Below, in pieces: positions 52,989 to 61,767 of a stretch of DNA of 64,000 bases (its first letter is position 1; every line of letters begins with the position of its first letter). The stretch spans positions 211,666-275,665 of the forward strand of contig NZ_CP032704.1 of assembly GCF_007833795.1 (NCBI RefSeq), written 5' to 3'. Below the pieces are notes generated by a model, which saw only the letters and a list, made by a program, of their open reading frames with translations, searched no databases and was not told the DNA's origin. Source of the stretch: Candidatus Pantoea soli (lineage in GTDB: Bacteria > Pseudomonadota > Gammaproteobacteria > Enterobacterales > Enterobacteriaceae). The translations under genes were made by a program, and so were the position numbers.

Positions 52989-54329
52989 TTAATTTATCTT
53001 TTGACTCAACTGCAGTCTTACATCGGGGCCTTTTTCCATCGCAGAACCTTCCTTTACGGAAATGCTCACATTGTTCCCTTTACCTGCAACATATCTTGCC
53101 TGCACACCATAACGGGCATCGATCCTGAGATTATGCAGTGAGACGTCCTGGATCGGGGATTCAGGCAGACCGCTGAAAATCATGGCATGGGTCGCTTTAG
53201 TCGCTATTACATCGGAGAGAATGATCCCTCTGATTTTTGGCGTTGAAGCCGTAAGCGGGGCCGTTTCTATCGGCTGCGTTAGCGTATGCCCTTGTGCCCC
53301 TGCCTGGCCGCTGTAGCTGCTGGTCACCAGGATGGGGGTGTTTACATTGGACATGGTAAGGTGACTGGCGATAAGGGGGCCTATGGTGTTGCCACGGTCC
53401 CGCGCTGACTTTATCCTCACGCCATTTTCCGTATTCAGGAAGGCGACGGACCTGACAGTCACCTTTCCGATACCGTTTGCGGTTTCACTGCCTACAGAAA
53501 TACCGTGGCCGTCACGCATGATGGAGTCGTGGATGACAAAATCTTCCGATGCTGCTCCCGTGCCGTTAACCAGTCCGGATTTAATGGCAATATTGTCATC
53601 GCCCGTTGCAATATCCATGTCTGAGACAGTGATTTTTTGGGACGAGACAATATCTATGCCGTCAGTGTTTGGCGAGGTAACAGGATTGGTGATCGTCACT
53701 TTATTCACATGAACATCAACGCTGTTGCGAATAACAATATTCCACATGGGCGAATTAGTCAGGTGTAGATTGTCAATCTTACCCTGCGAGACCTCATTAA
53801 ATTCTACAAACCAGGGCCGTGGGACGCCATTTGCCAGAGGAATTCCCGGAAAGCGGTCGGTGAAGATTTTTTTATTCCCGCCTCTTACTTCGCCCCGAAT
53901 TTTCAGTGCCTCAGGCCACCAGGTTTTCTCGCCGTCGCCATCCAGTGTGCCTCCGCCCGTGATGGCGATATTGTTTACATTACTGGCAAAAATAAAGGAC
54001 TCATTAACCCTGGCGGGGTGCCCGATAAACGCTGAAATAAATTTTCCTTCCTGATTGTTAGATTTAAGGGTTGCCCCTTCTTCAATTTTTAGCGTGATAT
54101 TATTTTGCAATTGCAACGGCCCACTCAACCATAGCCCGGGTGAGAGTTGAACGGTTCCTCCACCGCGACGGCTGCATTGCTCGATAGCCTGTTGGATAGC
54201 TTTTGTGTTAAGGGTTGCTCCATCAGCTTTGCCGCCAAATGCCTGAGGGCGGCAGACTGATTCGTTGGCTTGCGCTAAACAAGACGAAAAAGAAACACAG
54301 CAGAGCAGGGTCATCAGAGACTTATTCAT
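52989..54329 (-). CDS. Exported polygalacturonase, GH28 family
   Basis: 446 residues. Signal peptide (MNKSLMTLLCCVSFSSCLAQA) and right-handed beta-helix. All four GH28 hallmark sites are there: NTDGID in SPNTDGIDIV, GDDNIAIKSG (catalytic Asp pair), GHGISVGSE, and RIKS. Splits alpha-1,4 links of pectin to release galacturonate. It points to a plant-associated host. Independent promoter region 54330-54449. Confidence 0.95.
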   Translation of the reverse strand: MNKSLMTLLCCVSFSSCLAQANESVCRPQAFGGKADGATLNTKAIQQAIEQCSRRGGGTVQLSPGLWLSGPLQLQNNITLKIEEGATLKSNNQEGKFISAFIGHPARVNESFIFASNVNNIAITGGGTLDGDGEKTWWPEALKIRGEVRGGNKKIFTDRFPGIPLANGVPRPWFVEFNEVSQGKIDNLHLTNSPMWNIVIRNSVDVHVNKVTITNPVTSPNTDGIDIVSSQKITVSDMDIATGDDNIAIKSGLVNGTGAASEDFVIHDSIMRDGHGISVGSETANGIGKVTVRSVAFLNTENGVRIKSARDRGNTIGPLIASHLTMSNVNTPILVTSSYSGQAGAQGHTLTQPIETAPLTASTPKIRGIILSDVIATKATHAMIFSGLPESPIQDVSLHNLRIDARYGVQARYVAGKGNNVSISVKEGSAMEKGPDVRLQLSQKIN

Positions 54330-54449
54330 GCATCCTCAGTAAAGCAGACTTATTGGACGGCCGTCAGCAGGGCGACTGGTTTCATGCAACCAGCGGCGTG
54401 AATACGCCACCATCGACTCTGCAGGTATGATTTTATTTATATTGCTTTC

Positions 54450-55793
54450 TTAGCGAACCAGCGATGGACGTTTAGCGTCATAGCGCCAGTTATCTATCAG
54501 GAATTGCATGCCTAACGCATCGTTTCGGTTTTTATCCGGCAGCGTGTTGTAAAGCGCATGCGCCTGTTCGACGCGCTCCATATTCAACTCAATGCCCAGG
54601 CCTGGGCCGGGTGGTAATTCCAGATAGCCATCGCGGATCTGCGGCGGCTGGTGCGTCAGTTGCTGTCCGTCCTGCCAGATCCAGTGCGTATCAAAAGCGG
54701 TCAGACGCTCACCTGGCGCCGCCGCGCCAAGGTGCGCCACCATGGCCAGGGAAATGTCAAAATGATTATTTGAGTGGCAGCCGGTGGTCAGCCCCCATTC
54801 GTTGCACAGCTGCGCCACCACGTTGGCGTTGCGCATCGTCCAGAAGTGCGGGTCGGCGAGCGGGATATCTATGGCGTTTAGTTGCAGCGCATGGTGCAGC
54901 TGACGCCAGTCGTTCGCTATCATATTGGTCGCGACCGGCACGCCCGTGGCGCGTCGGAATTCCGCAAGCGTCTCCCTGCCAGAGTAGCCTTGTTCAGCCC
55001 CACAGGGATCTTCCAGATACGGCACTTTTCCCGCCAGCTGTTTACCAAAACGAATGGCCTCATCCAGCGACCAGCATGCATTAGGATCGACGGTTACGCG
55101 TGCGTGAGGAAATCGCCTCAGCAGTGCTTCTACCGTTTCAACTTCCAATTCGCCTGCCATCACTCCGCCTTTGAGCTTGAAGTCACGAAAGCCATATTGC
55201 TCAACCGCCGCTTCGGCCAGCCGCTGCACTCCAGCGCTGTCCATCGCTGCCTCATGACGTAAACGGAACCAGCCATCGGGCGCCTGTTCTCCCGAGCGAT
55301 AATGCATATTGGTGAGCCTGCGATCGGCGATGTAGAACAAGTATCCCAGTACCGGAATACGATCCCGTTGTTTTCCGCTGGTAAGCAAATCGGCTACTGG
55401 CAGGTTAAACAGCTTGCCTTGTAAATCCAGTAGCGCAGCCTCAATGGCTGCAGCAGCGTTATAAAACTTCTCCGGATTCATCTGCGGAATATGGATCTCG
55501 TCAGTATGTGCGGTTTGTTGCTGACGCGCCTCGCTGTTAAAAAGCTGGCTCAGCGTGGCATTCAGGCGCAGCAGCGAGCTGCCTTCAATTAAGGGGCGAA
55601 ATTGCTCCAGCAGCTGTAAGGTAGATGCATGACAGGGCGTTTCGCCGACGCCGGTATGCCCGGCAGAATCGGTCAGGATGACGATAATGCGTGTAAAGAA
55701 ACAGTTATGGGCTCCCCCGATATTCAGAAGCATGCTGTCGTAACCAGCTACCGGTACGATGCGCATTGAGTTAATGACTGGACTGTCTGACAT
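54450..55793 (-). CDS. Glucarate dehydratase-like protein (enolase superfamily)
   Basis: 447 residues; AAGGAGAG precedes the ATG. Very similar in layout to GudD/GudX: MRIVPVAGYDSMLLNIGGAHNCFFTR, FRDFKLKGGVMAGE (Lys base), RVTVDPNACWSLDEA, YLEDPCGAEQGYSGRE and TNMIANDW (metal ligands), CHSNNHFDISLAMVAH (His base). Would turn glucarate or galactarate into 5-keto-4-deoxyglucarate. GudX paralogues are often less active; which type this is cannot be told. It overlaps the transporter gene by 23 bases. Confidence 0.9.
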   Translation of the reverse strand: MSDSPVINSMRIVPVAGYDSMLLNIGGAHNCFFTRIIVILTDSAGHTGVGETPCHASTLQLLEQFRPLIEGSSLLRLNATLSQLFNSEARQQQTAHTDEIHIPQMNPEKFYNAAAAIEAALLDLQGKLFNLPVADLLTSGKQRDRIPVLGYLFYIADRRLTNMHYRSGEQAPDGWFRLRHEAAMDSAGVQRLAEAAVEQYGFRDFKLKGGVMAGELEVETVEALLRRFPHARVTVDPNACWSLDEAIRFGKQLAGKVPYLEDPCGAEQGYSGRETLAEFRRATGVPVATNMIANDWRQLHHALQLNAIDIPLADPHFWTMRNANVVAQLCNEWGLTTGCHSNNHFDISLAMVAHLGAAAPGERLTAFDTHWIWQDGQQLTHQPPQIRDGYLELPPGPGLGIELNMERVEQAHALYNTLPDKNRNDALGMQFLIDNWRYDAKRPSLVR

Positions 55794-57123
55794 GGTGTCT
55801 CTCCTTGTAACCCAATGAGGGGGGGACAGGTTTACTGCGCAGTAACAGCCACAGGCCGGTAGCCGCTGACACGCTGGTCAGCGCGTAGAGGCCACCGGTG
55901 GTGCTGCCTGTATGCATTTCAAGATAGCCGAACACCGTAGGGGCGAAAAAACCGCCAAGATTACCAATGGAGTTGATCATCGCGATGCCGGGTGCAGCGA
56001 TCACGGCGGGCAGTTCGCTTTGCGGCATTGGCCAGAAGAATGCGGCGCTGACTTTGGAACCAATGCAAGCCACAATCATTGCCACAAAACCAAACCATGG
56101 CGTACCAAGCGTGGCCATAAAAGTACCGCATGCGGCGAGCAGCATGGCAATACCGAGACCTTTATCCAGCTTATCGCGATAACGATCGGTGACCTTGCCC
56201 AGCAGAAACAAGGCAATAATGGCGCATAACCAGGGGACGGCAGTCAGCAGTCCGGTTTCGAAACTGTTGTACCCCTGAATACGCTGTATGATTTGGGGTA
56301 ACCAGAATACCAGTGTGTAGCCGGTCATGGTCATGGTGAAGAAGAGCAGGCAGTAGGAGAGAAGGCTGCGATCGGTTATTAGCCCCCAGCGACCATGCGT
56401 AATGGCGTGCTCATCACGGGCAGCGTCTTCAAGAGCCAGTTGCTGTGCCAGTGCCTGTTTTTCTGCATCACTTAGCCATTTTGCCCCTTCTGGTTTTGAC
56501 ACTAAAACAAGCGCCGCCAGCAAGCCAATCACTATCGATCCGCCGCCTTCCATGAACATGACCCATTTCCAGCCCGCGAGCCCGCCCACATCATGCATCA
56601 TCAGGATTGCGCCTGTAAGCGGGCCGGAAAACAGAAAAGCGCTGGCAGTTGCACTCAGTACCATTGCAGTAGCGCGCCCCCGCCAGGCATTTGGAACCCA
56701 TTGACGAAAATAGAACAGAACGCCTGGAAAGAAGCCTGCTTCAGCAACGCCAAGCAGGAAACGTAGCAGATAAAAATGCAGCGGCGTGCTGACAAAACCG
56801 GTCAGAACCACCACCGCGCCCCAGGTTATCATAATGCGCGTGAGCCACACGCGTGCGCCGAATTTTTTCAGCATCATATTGCTGGGCACTTCAAACAGCG
56901 CATAACCAATAAAGAAAAGCCCCGCGCCTAAACCGAAAGCCGCGGCGCTGATGCCAGCATCGGTTTGCAGCTCGGCTTTGACGAAGCCGATGTTGGCGCG
57001 ATCAATCTGGTTGACAATGAGCATCAGCGCCAGCATTGGAATAATGCGACGGAAAAACTTGCCTACTGCTGAAGCAATAAGAGCCTCGTGATCGGCTGTT
57101 AATTCATGGAGTTGTTGTGCCAT
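55771..57123 (-). CDS. MFS hexarate transporter (GudP/GarP-like, ACS family)
   Basis: 450 residues, twelve membrane segments. Signature parts: LMLIVNQIDRANIGFVKAELQTDAGISAAAFGLGAGLFFIGYALFEVPSNMMLKKFGARVW, RFLLGVAEAGFFPGVLFYFRQWVP, NSIGNLGGFFAPTVFGYLE. The ACS family takes up organic acids such as glucarate with protons. First gene of the operon with the dehydratase, so it imports the substrate. Confidence 0.92.
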   Translation of the reverse strand: MAQQLHELTADHEALIASAVGKFFRRIIPMLALMLIVNQIDRANIGFVKAELQTDAGISAAAFGLGAGLFFIGYALFEVPSNMMLKKFGARVWLTRIMITWGAVVVLTGFVSTPLHFYLLRFLLGVAEAGFFPGVLFYFRQWVPNAWRGRATAMVLSATASAFLFSGPLTGAILMMHDVGGLAGWKWVMFMEGGGSIVIGLLAALVLVSKPEGAKWLSDAEKQALAQQLALEDAARDEHAITHGRWGLITDRSLLSYCLLFFTMTMTGYTLVFWLPQIIQRIQGYNSFETGLLTAVPWLCAIIALFLLGKVTDRYRDKLDKGLGIAMLLAACGTFMATLGTPWFGFVAMIVACIGSKVSAAFFWPMPQSELPAVIAAPGIAMINSIGNLGGFFAPTVFGYLEMHTGSTTGGLYALTSVSAATGLWLLLRSKPVPPSLGYKERHHVRQSSH

Positions 57124-57755
57124 GCGTCACCTGTAGGGGGAAAAAACACCGTTACAGGTATACGCAGCAGAGCGGGTGCGTAGATATGTGCTTTTGCCCT
57201 GGAACTATCAGGCAAATGCCGTGTGTATTTATAATTTCATGAAATTAGGTGATTTTACGCCGACAGGTTTTGTGCTCCTTTGTGCACTGGCTCACATCGA
57301 AGTTCACGTCTGCTTGAACAAAGCGGTCGCAATCACTAGCTGCTGTCTGCTTCAGGCACCATGCGGCTTAGTCACAATTTCGCGAGAATTGGTCAAAGGT
57401 AGGGTCCTGGTGAATGATTCCGCCTGTTCCCACATAAAGTGAAGCAGACCAGGAAGACGCATGGCTGGCTGGCGTCTATGCTTTCCTTCATTATTTTTTG
57501 TCGAAAGCGGTAGGCAATACAACCTGCTTTCTAAATTTGCAAAAAGCTCAACAATTTTCTGATGTCCATCGCATTACTGACCAGCTTCCCATGAATTAAC
57601 ATAACTCAATGTTAACAACGTCCGCTATGAGCGAGAAGCGGACGTTTTGTATTTCATATTTAAACACTATAACCAGCACGATTTTTACTAATCTTTCAGA
57701 AATTGTGAATAAAAAACGAAAGCAAGGACGTTTTACTGAGCGATGATAAATAGCA
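57124..57755. other. Gene-free region with repeat copy 3
   Basis: No supported gene in about 630 bases; includes the promoter of the hexarate operon and the hairpin repeat at 57618-57645. Confidence 0.5.
57618..57645. repeat. Dispersed repeat, copy 3 (perfect hairpin plus T-tract)
   Basis: ACGTCCGCT and AGCGGACGT enclose ATGAGCGAGA, then TTTTGT. It could also terminate transcription on the plus strand. Confidence 0.65.
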
Positions 57756-58439
57756 TTACCCGGCTTTAACGATGGCCATAACGAAACCATCCCATCCTTT
57801 TTCACCCACAGTTTGCACTGCTGTCGCTTCAAGTCGCTCGTCCTCAGAAATCATGTCGACAAATTTTCGCAGGCCTATAACGTTCGGATCCTTACTGCTG
57901 GAGTCGATGACATTGCCACCGCGCACAGTGTTGTCTCCTATAATAACAGTGCCCGGTTTTGATAGTCTGATCGCCCATTCAAGGTAGTGGGGATTATTTC
58001 CTTTATCGGCATCGATAAAAATCAGGTCAAAGGGAGCAGCAAGCGTGGGTAAGACGTCAAGCGCAGCTCCTCTGTATAGCGTGACGCGTTTATCCAGCCC
58101 CGCATTTTTAATATTCTGAATGGCCACTTGTGCATGATGTTCGTTGAATTCAATTGTTGTGATGCTTCCATGTGGTGGAAGAGCCTTGGCCATCCATAAG
58201 GTGCTATATCCCCCAAGCGTGCCTATCTCAAGCACACGCGCGGCTCGTGACATTTGAATGAAAATAGCCAGCATCTTTCCCTGTAAAGCCGAGACATCGT
58301 GTGTGGGTAATCCCTGTTCGGCGTTATTGGCGAGAGCATATTTTAAATCTGCATCTTCAGGGGCGAGTTTTTCAGAAAACCAGGCATCTACCTGAGCCCA
58401 ACTCTCAGAATCTTGTGAAGGATAATCCGGAATGCGCAT
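57756..58439 (-). CDS. Class I SAM-dependent O-methyltransferase
   Basis: 227 residues from ATG 58439 (AAGGAGA about 11 bases upstream); the frame continues to 58886 through repeat copy 4 and is rejected. Methyltransf_3 pattern: VLEIGTLGGYSTLWMAKALPPHGSITTIEF (SAM loop and acidic end), FDLIFIDADKGNNPHYLEWAI (metal-binding DADK), VIIGDNTVRGGNV (metal ligands D-N). Catechol or caffeoyl-CoA-like acceptors are typical. Neighbouring TetR at 59615 may regulate it. Confidence 0.9.
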   Translation of the reverse strand: MRIPDYPSQDSESWAQVDAWFSEKLAPEDADLKYALANNAEQGLPTHDVSALQGKMLAIFIQMSRAARVLEIGTLGGYSTLWMAKALPPHGSITTIEFNEHHAQVAIQNIKNAGLDKRVTLYRGAALDVLPTLAAPFDLIFIDADKGNNPHYLEWAIRLSKPGTVIIGDNTVRGGNVIDSSSKDPNVIGLRKFVDMISEDERLEATAVQTVGEKGWDGFVMAIVKAG

Positions 58440-58531
58440 ATGAAATCTAATCTCCTTAAAAAAACGACGTGAGCTTAGTTGTCTGGTTACCCATGGCGAC
58501 GTTATCTGAAGAGTAACGTCACCAAGGTACG

Positions 58532-58732
58532 ATTTTGGCACAAAGCGGACGTTAGTATCAAAATCTGATGGCCTCCTCCGGGTCACCGGCGTTGCCGTGT
58601 CGTCAAGCCCTACTGCGCTAATCGGCTGCGCCGAATCCCCCAGGTGATCGTGACTAACTGCCAGTTTTTGAAGGCTGACGGCAAGGTCACCCCCTGCAGC
58701 CGACCTATTTTCCATTATGAGCGAAAAACGGA
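58532..58732. repeat. Dispersed ~200-bp repeat, copy 4
   Basis: Begins with TTTTGGCACAAAGCGGAC, then GTTAGTATCAAAA and CTGATGGCC, ends TTATGAGCGAAAAACGGA. The internal part is recognisably the same as copy 5, with many small differences. Confidence 0.7.
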
Positions 58733-59271
58733 TATAGAACTCGAAATAGCTGATTTTAACTGCCGAAGCGAAGCTCTTATTCAGCCCTAAAAAGATGGTA
58801 ATGTTTTTAAAGTTTCCAGAACCGTGCATGTAGGAATTTGAAATGAAAGTATCGTGTTTGTGAGGGACAGTTGAATTTGAACTCACTACTAAACCAGCAA
58901 TGTTTTATTGTTGTCATTGCTCGCTTTGCAGAAAGTAGAGTGGAGTAGGTTACAATCTCGCCACGCTAGTAAAAGACAGTGAATTTAGCTGGATTAAAGG
59001 AGAAAACTGCATCGCCTCATGGTCTAAGCCAACGGGCAACCGTGCAGATTTTTGCAATGTATGCAACTCAACTGTGCCTAACACCCTGCGAGACGTCCCT
59101 TATGTCTGGGTTCCAGTTGGTTTAATGGATGAACGTATTAGAATGGAATGTGCAGGAGACTTCTGCACTGATGATGCAGTGCCCTGTGATGAAACACGCT
59201 CATGCCGGCATCACTCAGGACCTCTCGAGTCACTCGCATCTCTTTTAGAGTGCCTGAAGCTAATATCCTAA

Positions 59272-59491
59272 ACATCCGCTTCTGGTACTTAACGGACATT
59301 AGTATCAAAAACCTGATGGCCTCTCCGGCTCGCCTGCGTTGCCGGGTCGTCAGCCCCACAGCGCTAACCGGCCGTGCCGGTAAGCTCCGCCGGACCGGGA
59401 GGCGTTCCAGTTCTGACGGCTAAGGTCTGATGGCAACGGCAAGGTTAGCCTCAGCAACCTGCATACCGTCCGCTATGAGCGAAAAGCGGAC
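59272..59491. repeat. Dispersed ~200-bp repeat, copy 5
   Basis: Begins CATCCGCTTCTGGTACTTAA, then ATTAGTATCAAAA, CTGATGGCC, GCGTTGCCG, and ends GTCCGCTATGAGCGAAAAGC before GGAC. Same order of segments as copy 4. Confidence 0.7.
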
Positions 59492-59565
59492 ATGCCATTG
59501 TTATACATAAAGCACTACTTAGCAGACAAAGTGGGTTTGAAAGCCAGAAATGTACAGGTACTTTT

Positions 59566-59591
59566 AATTGTAGATTGTTCGATCTACAATT
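59566..59591. promoter_or_regulatory. TetR-type operator, perfect palindrome
   Basis: AATTGTAGAT-TGTTCG-ATCTACAATT: 10-base arms, 6-base centre, 23 bases before the TetR ATG. Most likely the self-repression site. Confidence 0.8.
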
Positions 59592-59614
59592 GATAATTAC
59601 CAAAGGAGAATGAA

Positions 59615-60241
59615 ATGAAATCATCTGTTGGCAGACCCCGAGAGTTCGATCCAGAGGATTTTTTGAATACTGCGCTGGAATGTTTCTGGCAGAAAGGATA
59701 TCGGGCAACGTCTATGGCCGATCTTATGAAAGCGTCAGGCTTAGCAAGCGCCAGTATTTATAAACTCTATCCTGATAAGCGAGCGATCTATCTTGCGGCA
59801 TTACAGCAATACATGGATGAAGGCATTACCAGAGGAGCGAAACGTAAAGCAGACTTATCGCCAGAAGCGGCATTGCGTGAAACGCTCGAATTTGTAGCTC
59901 TGTTATCATCTGCTCCTGATGGAGAGAAAGGCTGCTTTACCATTGCCGCTGCCAGTGAACTGTTACCGGGCGATGAAGACGTACAAAGAAAGGTCTCTAC
60001 TAAATTTAATGCAATAATCAAAACTTTAGAAGGTATATTGTGCAAGGGACAGGCGCAACAGGTCTTTCGGCGGAATGAGGACGCGCGAGTCATGGCCCTG
60101 AGTATTTTTATGATGCTGGAAGGGATGCGTATATACGGAAAAATTCAGCCTGACAGGGAAGATCTCAAAAGGTGTAACGAATTTATTATCAGAACTGTGC
60201 TCTTAGATGAGAAATATCCCACCAGACAGGCATCAACATGA
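59615..60241 (+). CDS. TetR-family transcriptional regulator
   Basis: 208 residues; AGGAG upstream of ATG 59615. HTH: FLNTALECFWQKGYRATSMADLMKASGLASASIYKLYPDKRAIYLAAL, followed by a C-terminal ligand domain (TetR_C type seen in regulators of oxidoreductases and efflux pumps). Overlaps a small downstream gene by four bases (ATGA). Confidence 0.93.
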   Translation: MKSSVGRPREFDPEDFLNTALECFWQKGYRATSMADLMKASGLASASIYKLYPDKRAIYLAALQQYMDEGITRGAKRKADLSPEAALRETLEFVALLSSAPDGEKGCFTIAAASELLPGDEDVQRKVSTKFNAIIKTLEGILCKGQAQQVFRRNEDARVMALSIFMMLEGMRIYGKIQPDREDLKRCNEFIIRTVLLDEKYPTRQAST

Positions 60242-60420
60242 TGGAAGTGGGCACAGTTGTTCGGCGTCGCAATAGAAGAAGAACAATGGTTGTGCTTGAA
60301 TGCGAAGAGGGCATGGCCTTATGCGGTTGGGTCGATAAAGGACGTTTTTTCAAAAGACGTTTCCTAATGTCTCAGCTAAAAGTATGTATCCCTTATTCAA
60401 ACTTTTGGCCTTTTACCTGA
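60238..60420 (+). CDS. Small basic protein, DUF2158/YodC-like
   Basis: 60 residues. VGTVVRRRNRRRTMVVLECEEGMALCGWVDKGRFFKRRF has the pattern of DUF2158 (V-x-L-K-x-G-G-P-x-M-x-V ... V-x-C-x-W), a family of about 60 residues with no known role. ATG overlaps the TetR stop, so it is co-translated. The tail IPYSNFWPF could come from a shift in frame. Confidence 0.5.
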   Translation: MMEVGTVVRRRNRRRTMVVLECEEGMALCGWVDKGRFFKRRFLMSQLKVCIPYSNFWPFT

Positions 60421-60458
60421 CGCGCCATGATATTACCTGTCGGTCGCATGATACTGAT

Positions 60459-60519
60459 GTCTGCTCCTGGCACAAAGCGGAAGGGATCAGATAAACGTCC
60501 GCTCCGAGCGAAAAGTGGA
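60459..60519. repeat. Dispersed repeat, copy 6 (short form)
   Basis: GTCTGCTCCTGGCACAAAGC then GG, followed 15 bases later by ACGTCCGCTCCGAGCGAAAA. Both end motifs are present without the 150-base middle, suggesting deletion. Confidence 0.6.
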
Positions 60520-60578
60520 AGCCAAAATCACAGGAAAAGGATGTTATGCAAATTAGACATAACATCCCGGTCATTAAC

Positions 60579-60950
60579 CTAAACACCACATGCTGCTGGC
60601 GTTCCCTGGTGAAAAAACAGAGTCCATTGTCCTTCCTCTGAACACAACCAGCATGAAGTACGTAATGCAGGGCGGCTGCCGTCAGCATAAGACGTCCTGT
60701 AGTGAAGCATGACGCAACCCTTTGCCATTTCGGTAAGCCGGAAATCGCTGCTGATAATAGCCGATGCCATTTTCTCGCCTAACAGCGACGTGATCGTCTC
60801 TGAACGGTCAACCATCAAGCCTGACCGGGTAATTTCGCGAAACTCAGGGTGAAGAAGCCGCTCAAGCCACTCGCGATCGTTGCGCCTGTCACCATTAAGG
60901 CTGCATTCAAGCAACCTGAGCTTTTCCAGAAGCATTCTGTTCATCCTCAT
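60579..60950 (-). CDS. DUF4440/SnoaL-like (NTF2-fold) protein
   Basis: About 123 residues from ATG 60950; starts at 60944 or 60935 are also possible, none with a good ribosome site. Pattern LLEKLRLLECSLN...REWLERLLHPEFREITRSGLMVDRSETITSLL...HYRTSYADGSRPALRTSCWLCSEEGQWTLFFHQGTPA is typical of DUF4440. Small cone-shaped NTF2-fold; no function assigned. Confidence 0.75.
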   Translation of the reverse strand: MRMNRMLLEKLRLLECSLNGDRRNDREWLERLLHPEFREITRSGLMVDRSETITSLLGEKMASAIISSDFRLTEMAKGCVMLHYRTSYADGSRPALRTSCWLCSEEGQWTLFFHQGTPAACGV

Positions 60951-61274
60951 GTGATTCTGCCGGATATTCTCTTTTAACATAACTGTGCTTGGGCGCCCCC
61001 CTGAGAGGCCCTTAGCGCGATTCTGGCGCGGGCGGGTCGTTGCCGGCACCTTTCCCTGTCCGAAACCCTGAAAAACGCCCATGATTCCTGTATATCTGTA
61101 TGGTTATGCTGTGAAAGCTATTCTCCACTGATTAGTGTATGCAGATGCTGGAAACGTCCGCTTTTGACATGGAGCTGCCGTCGATAGGATTTAACGGGCA
61201 TCTTTGAGCGAATAGCGAACTGTTGAAATGTTCAACGTGTGCTGTCAGTGCATTTACGCTCTGGATGTTTTTTG
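60951..61274. other. Gene-free region with a repeat remnant
   Basis: Includes ACGTCCGCTTTTGACATGG at 61154 and TTTGAGCGAATAGCGAAC near 61205, the two ends of the dispersed repeat, heavily decayed (copy 7). No other feature seen. Confidence 0.5.
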
Positions 61275-61655
61275 CTATTTCGACGATGGCTGCGGCAGAT
61301 TCTTTGCAGTTGATTCCTGTGTAAGCGCATCATTTTCCACTGCACCCAGCAGGACATCGAGAAGCCCGGGGAAGCGGGCATTCAGGTCTTCCCGGCGCAG
61401 CGACAATAAATTTTCACGACCGAAGGGACGCTGTCGGATTACGCCGCTGTCCCGCAATACACGCCAGTGGTGAGTCAGCGTTGATTTGGGGATACCGCTC
61501 AGCACGGCGCTACAGGCATGCTCACCTCCGCCTGCCAGTACACGCACCACAGTCAGGCGTAGCGGATTTCCCAACGCAGTCAGCACGTTTTCAAGACGTA
61601 TTTCTTCAGTGTCAGGATGGTTAGAAAGCATTCGGTTTCTCATCTGGTTGGCCAT
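61275..61655 (-). CDS. ArsR-type winged-helix repressor
   Basis: 126 residues. HTH: LENVLTALGNPLRLTVVRVLAGGGEHACSAVLSGIPKSTLTHHWRVLRDSGVIRQRPFGRENLLSLRREDL. It lacks the classic CxC metal site of ArsR (ELCVCDL) and matches the DNA-binding part of drug- or redox-sensing members. Divergent from the MFS gene with a long operator between them. Confidence 0.88.
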   Translation of the reverse strand: MANQMRNRMLSNHPDTEEIRLENVLTALGNPLRLTVVRVLAGGGEHACSAVLSGIPKSTLTHHWRVLRDSGVIRQRPFGRENLLSLRREDLNARFPGLLDVLLGAVENDALTQESTAKNLPQPSSK

Positions 61656-61688
61656 TTAGCAACACTCTACTTTAAATTTTATTAGTTG

Positions 61689-61743
61689 ACTAATGTACGA
61701 GTACATACATACATTAAATGTACGCATGTACTCGTACATTAGT
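61689..61743. promoter_or_regulatory. 18-bp perfect inverted repeat operator between arsR-type and MFS genes
   Basis: ACTAATGTACGAGTACAT (61689-61706) and ATGTACTCGTACATTAGT (61726-61743), separated by 19 bases; each arm is itself almost a palindrome, and a third related core (ATGTACGCATGTAC) overlaps the centre. It probably binds several repressor dimers. Confidence 0.85.
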
Positions 61744-61767
61744 TTTGTTTTATATGGAGATTGTTCA

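Larger units (their letters stand above)
58440..59565. other. Intergenic region filled by two diverged repeat copies
   Basis: More than 1.1 kb without a supported gene between the O-methyltransferase and TetR genes. Copies 4 and 5 of the dispersed repeat account for about 420 bases; the rest between them is unassigned. Confidence 0.6.
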
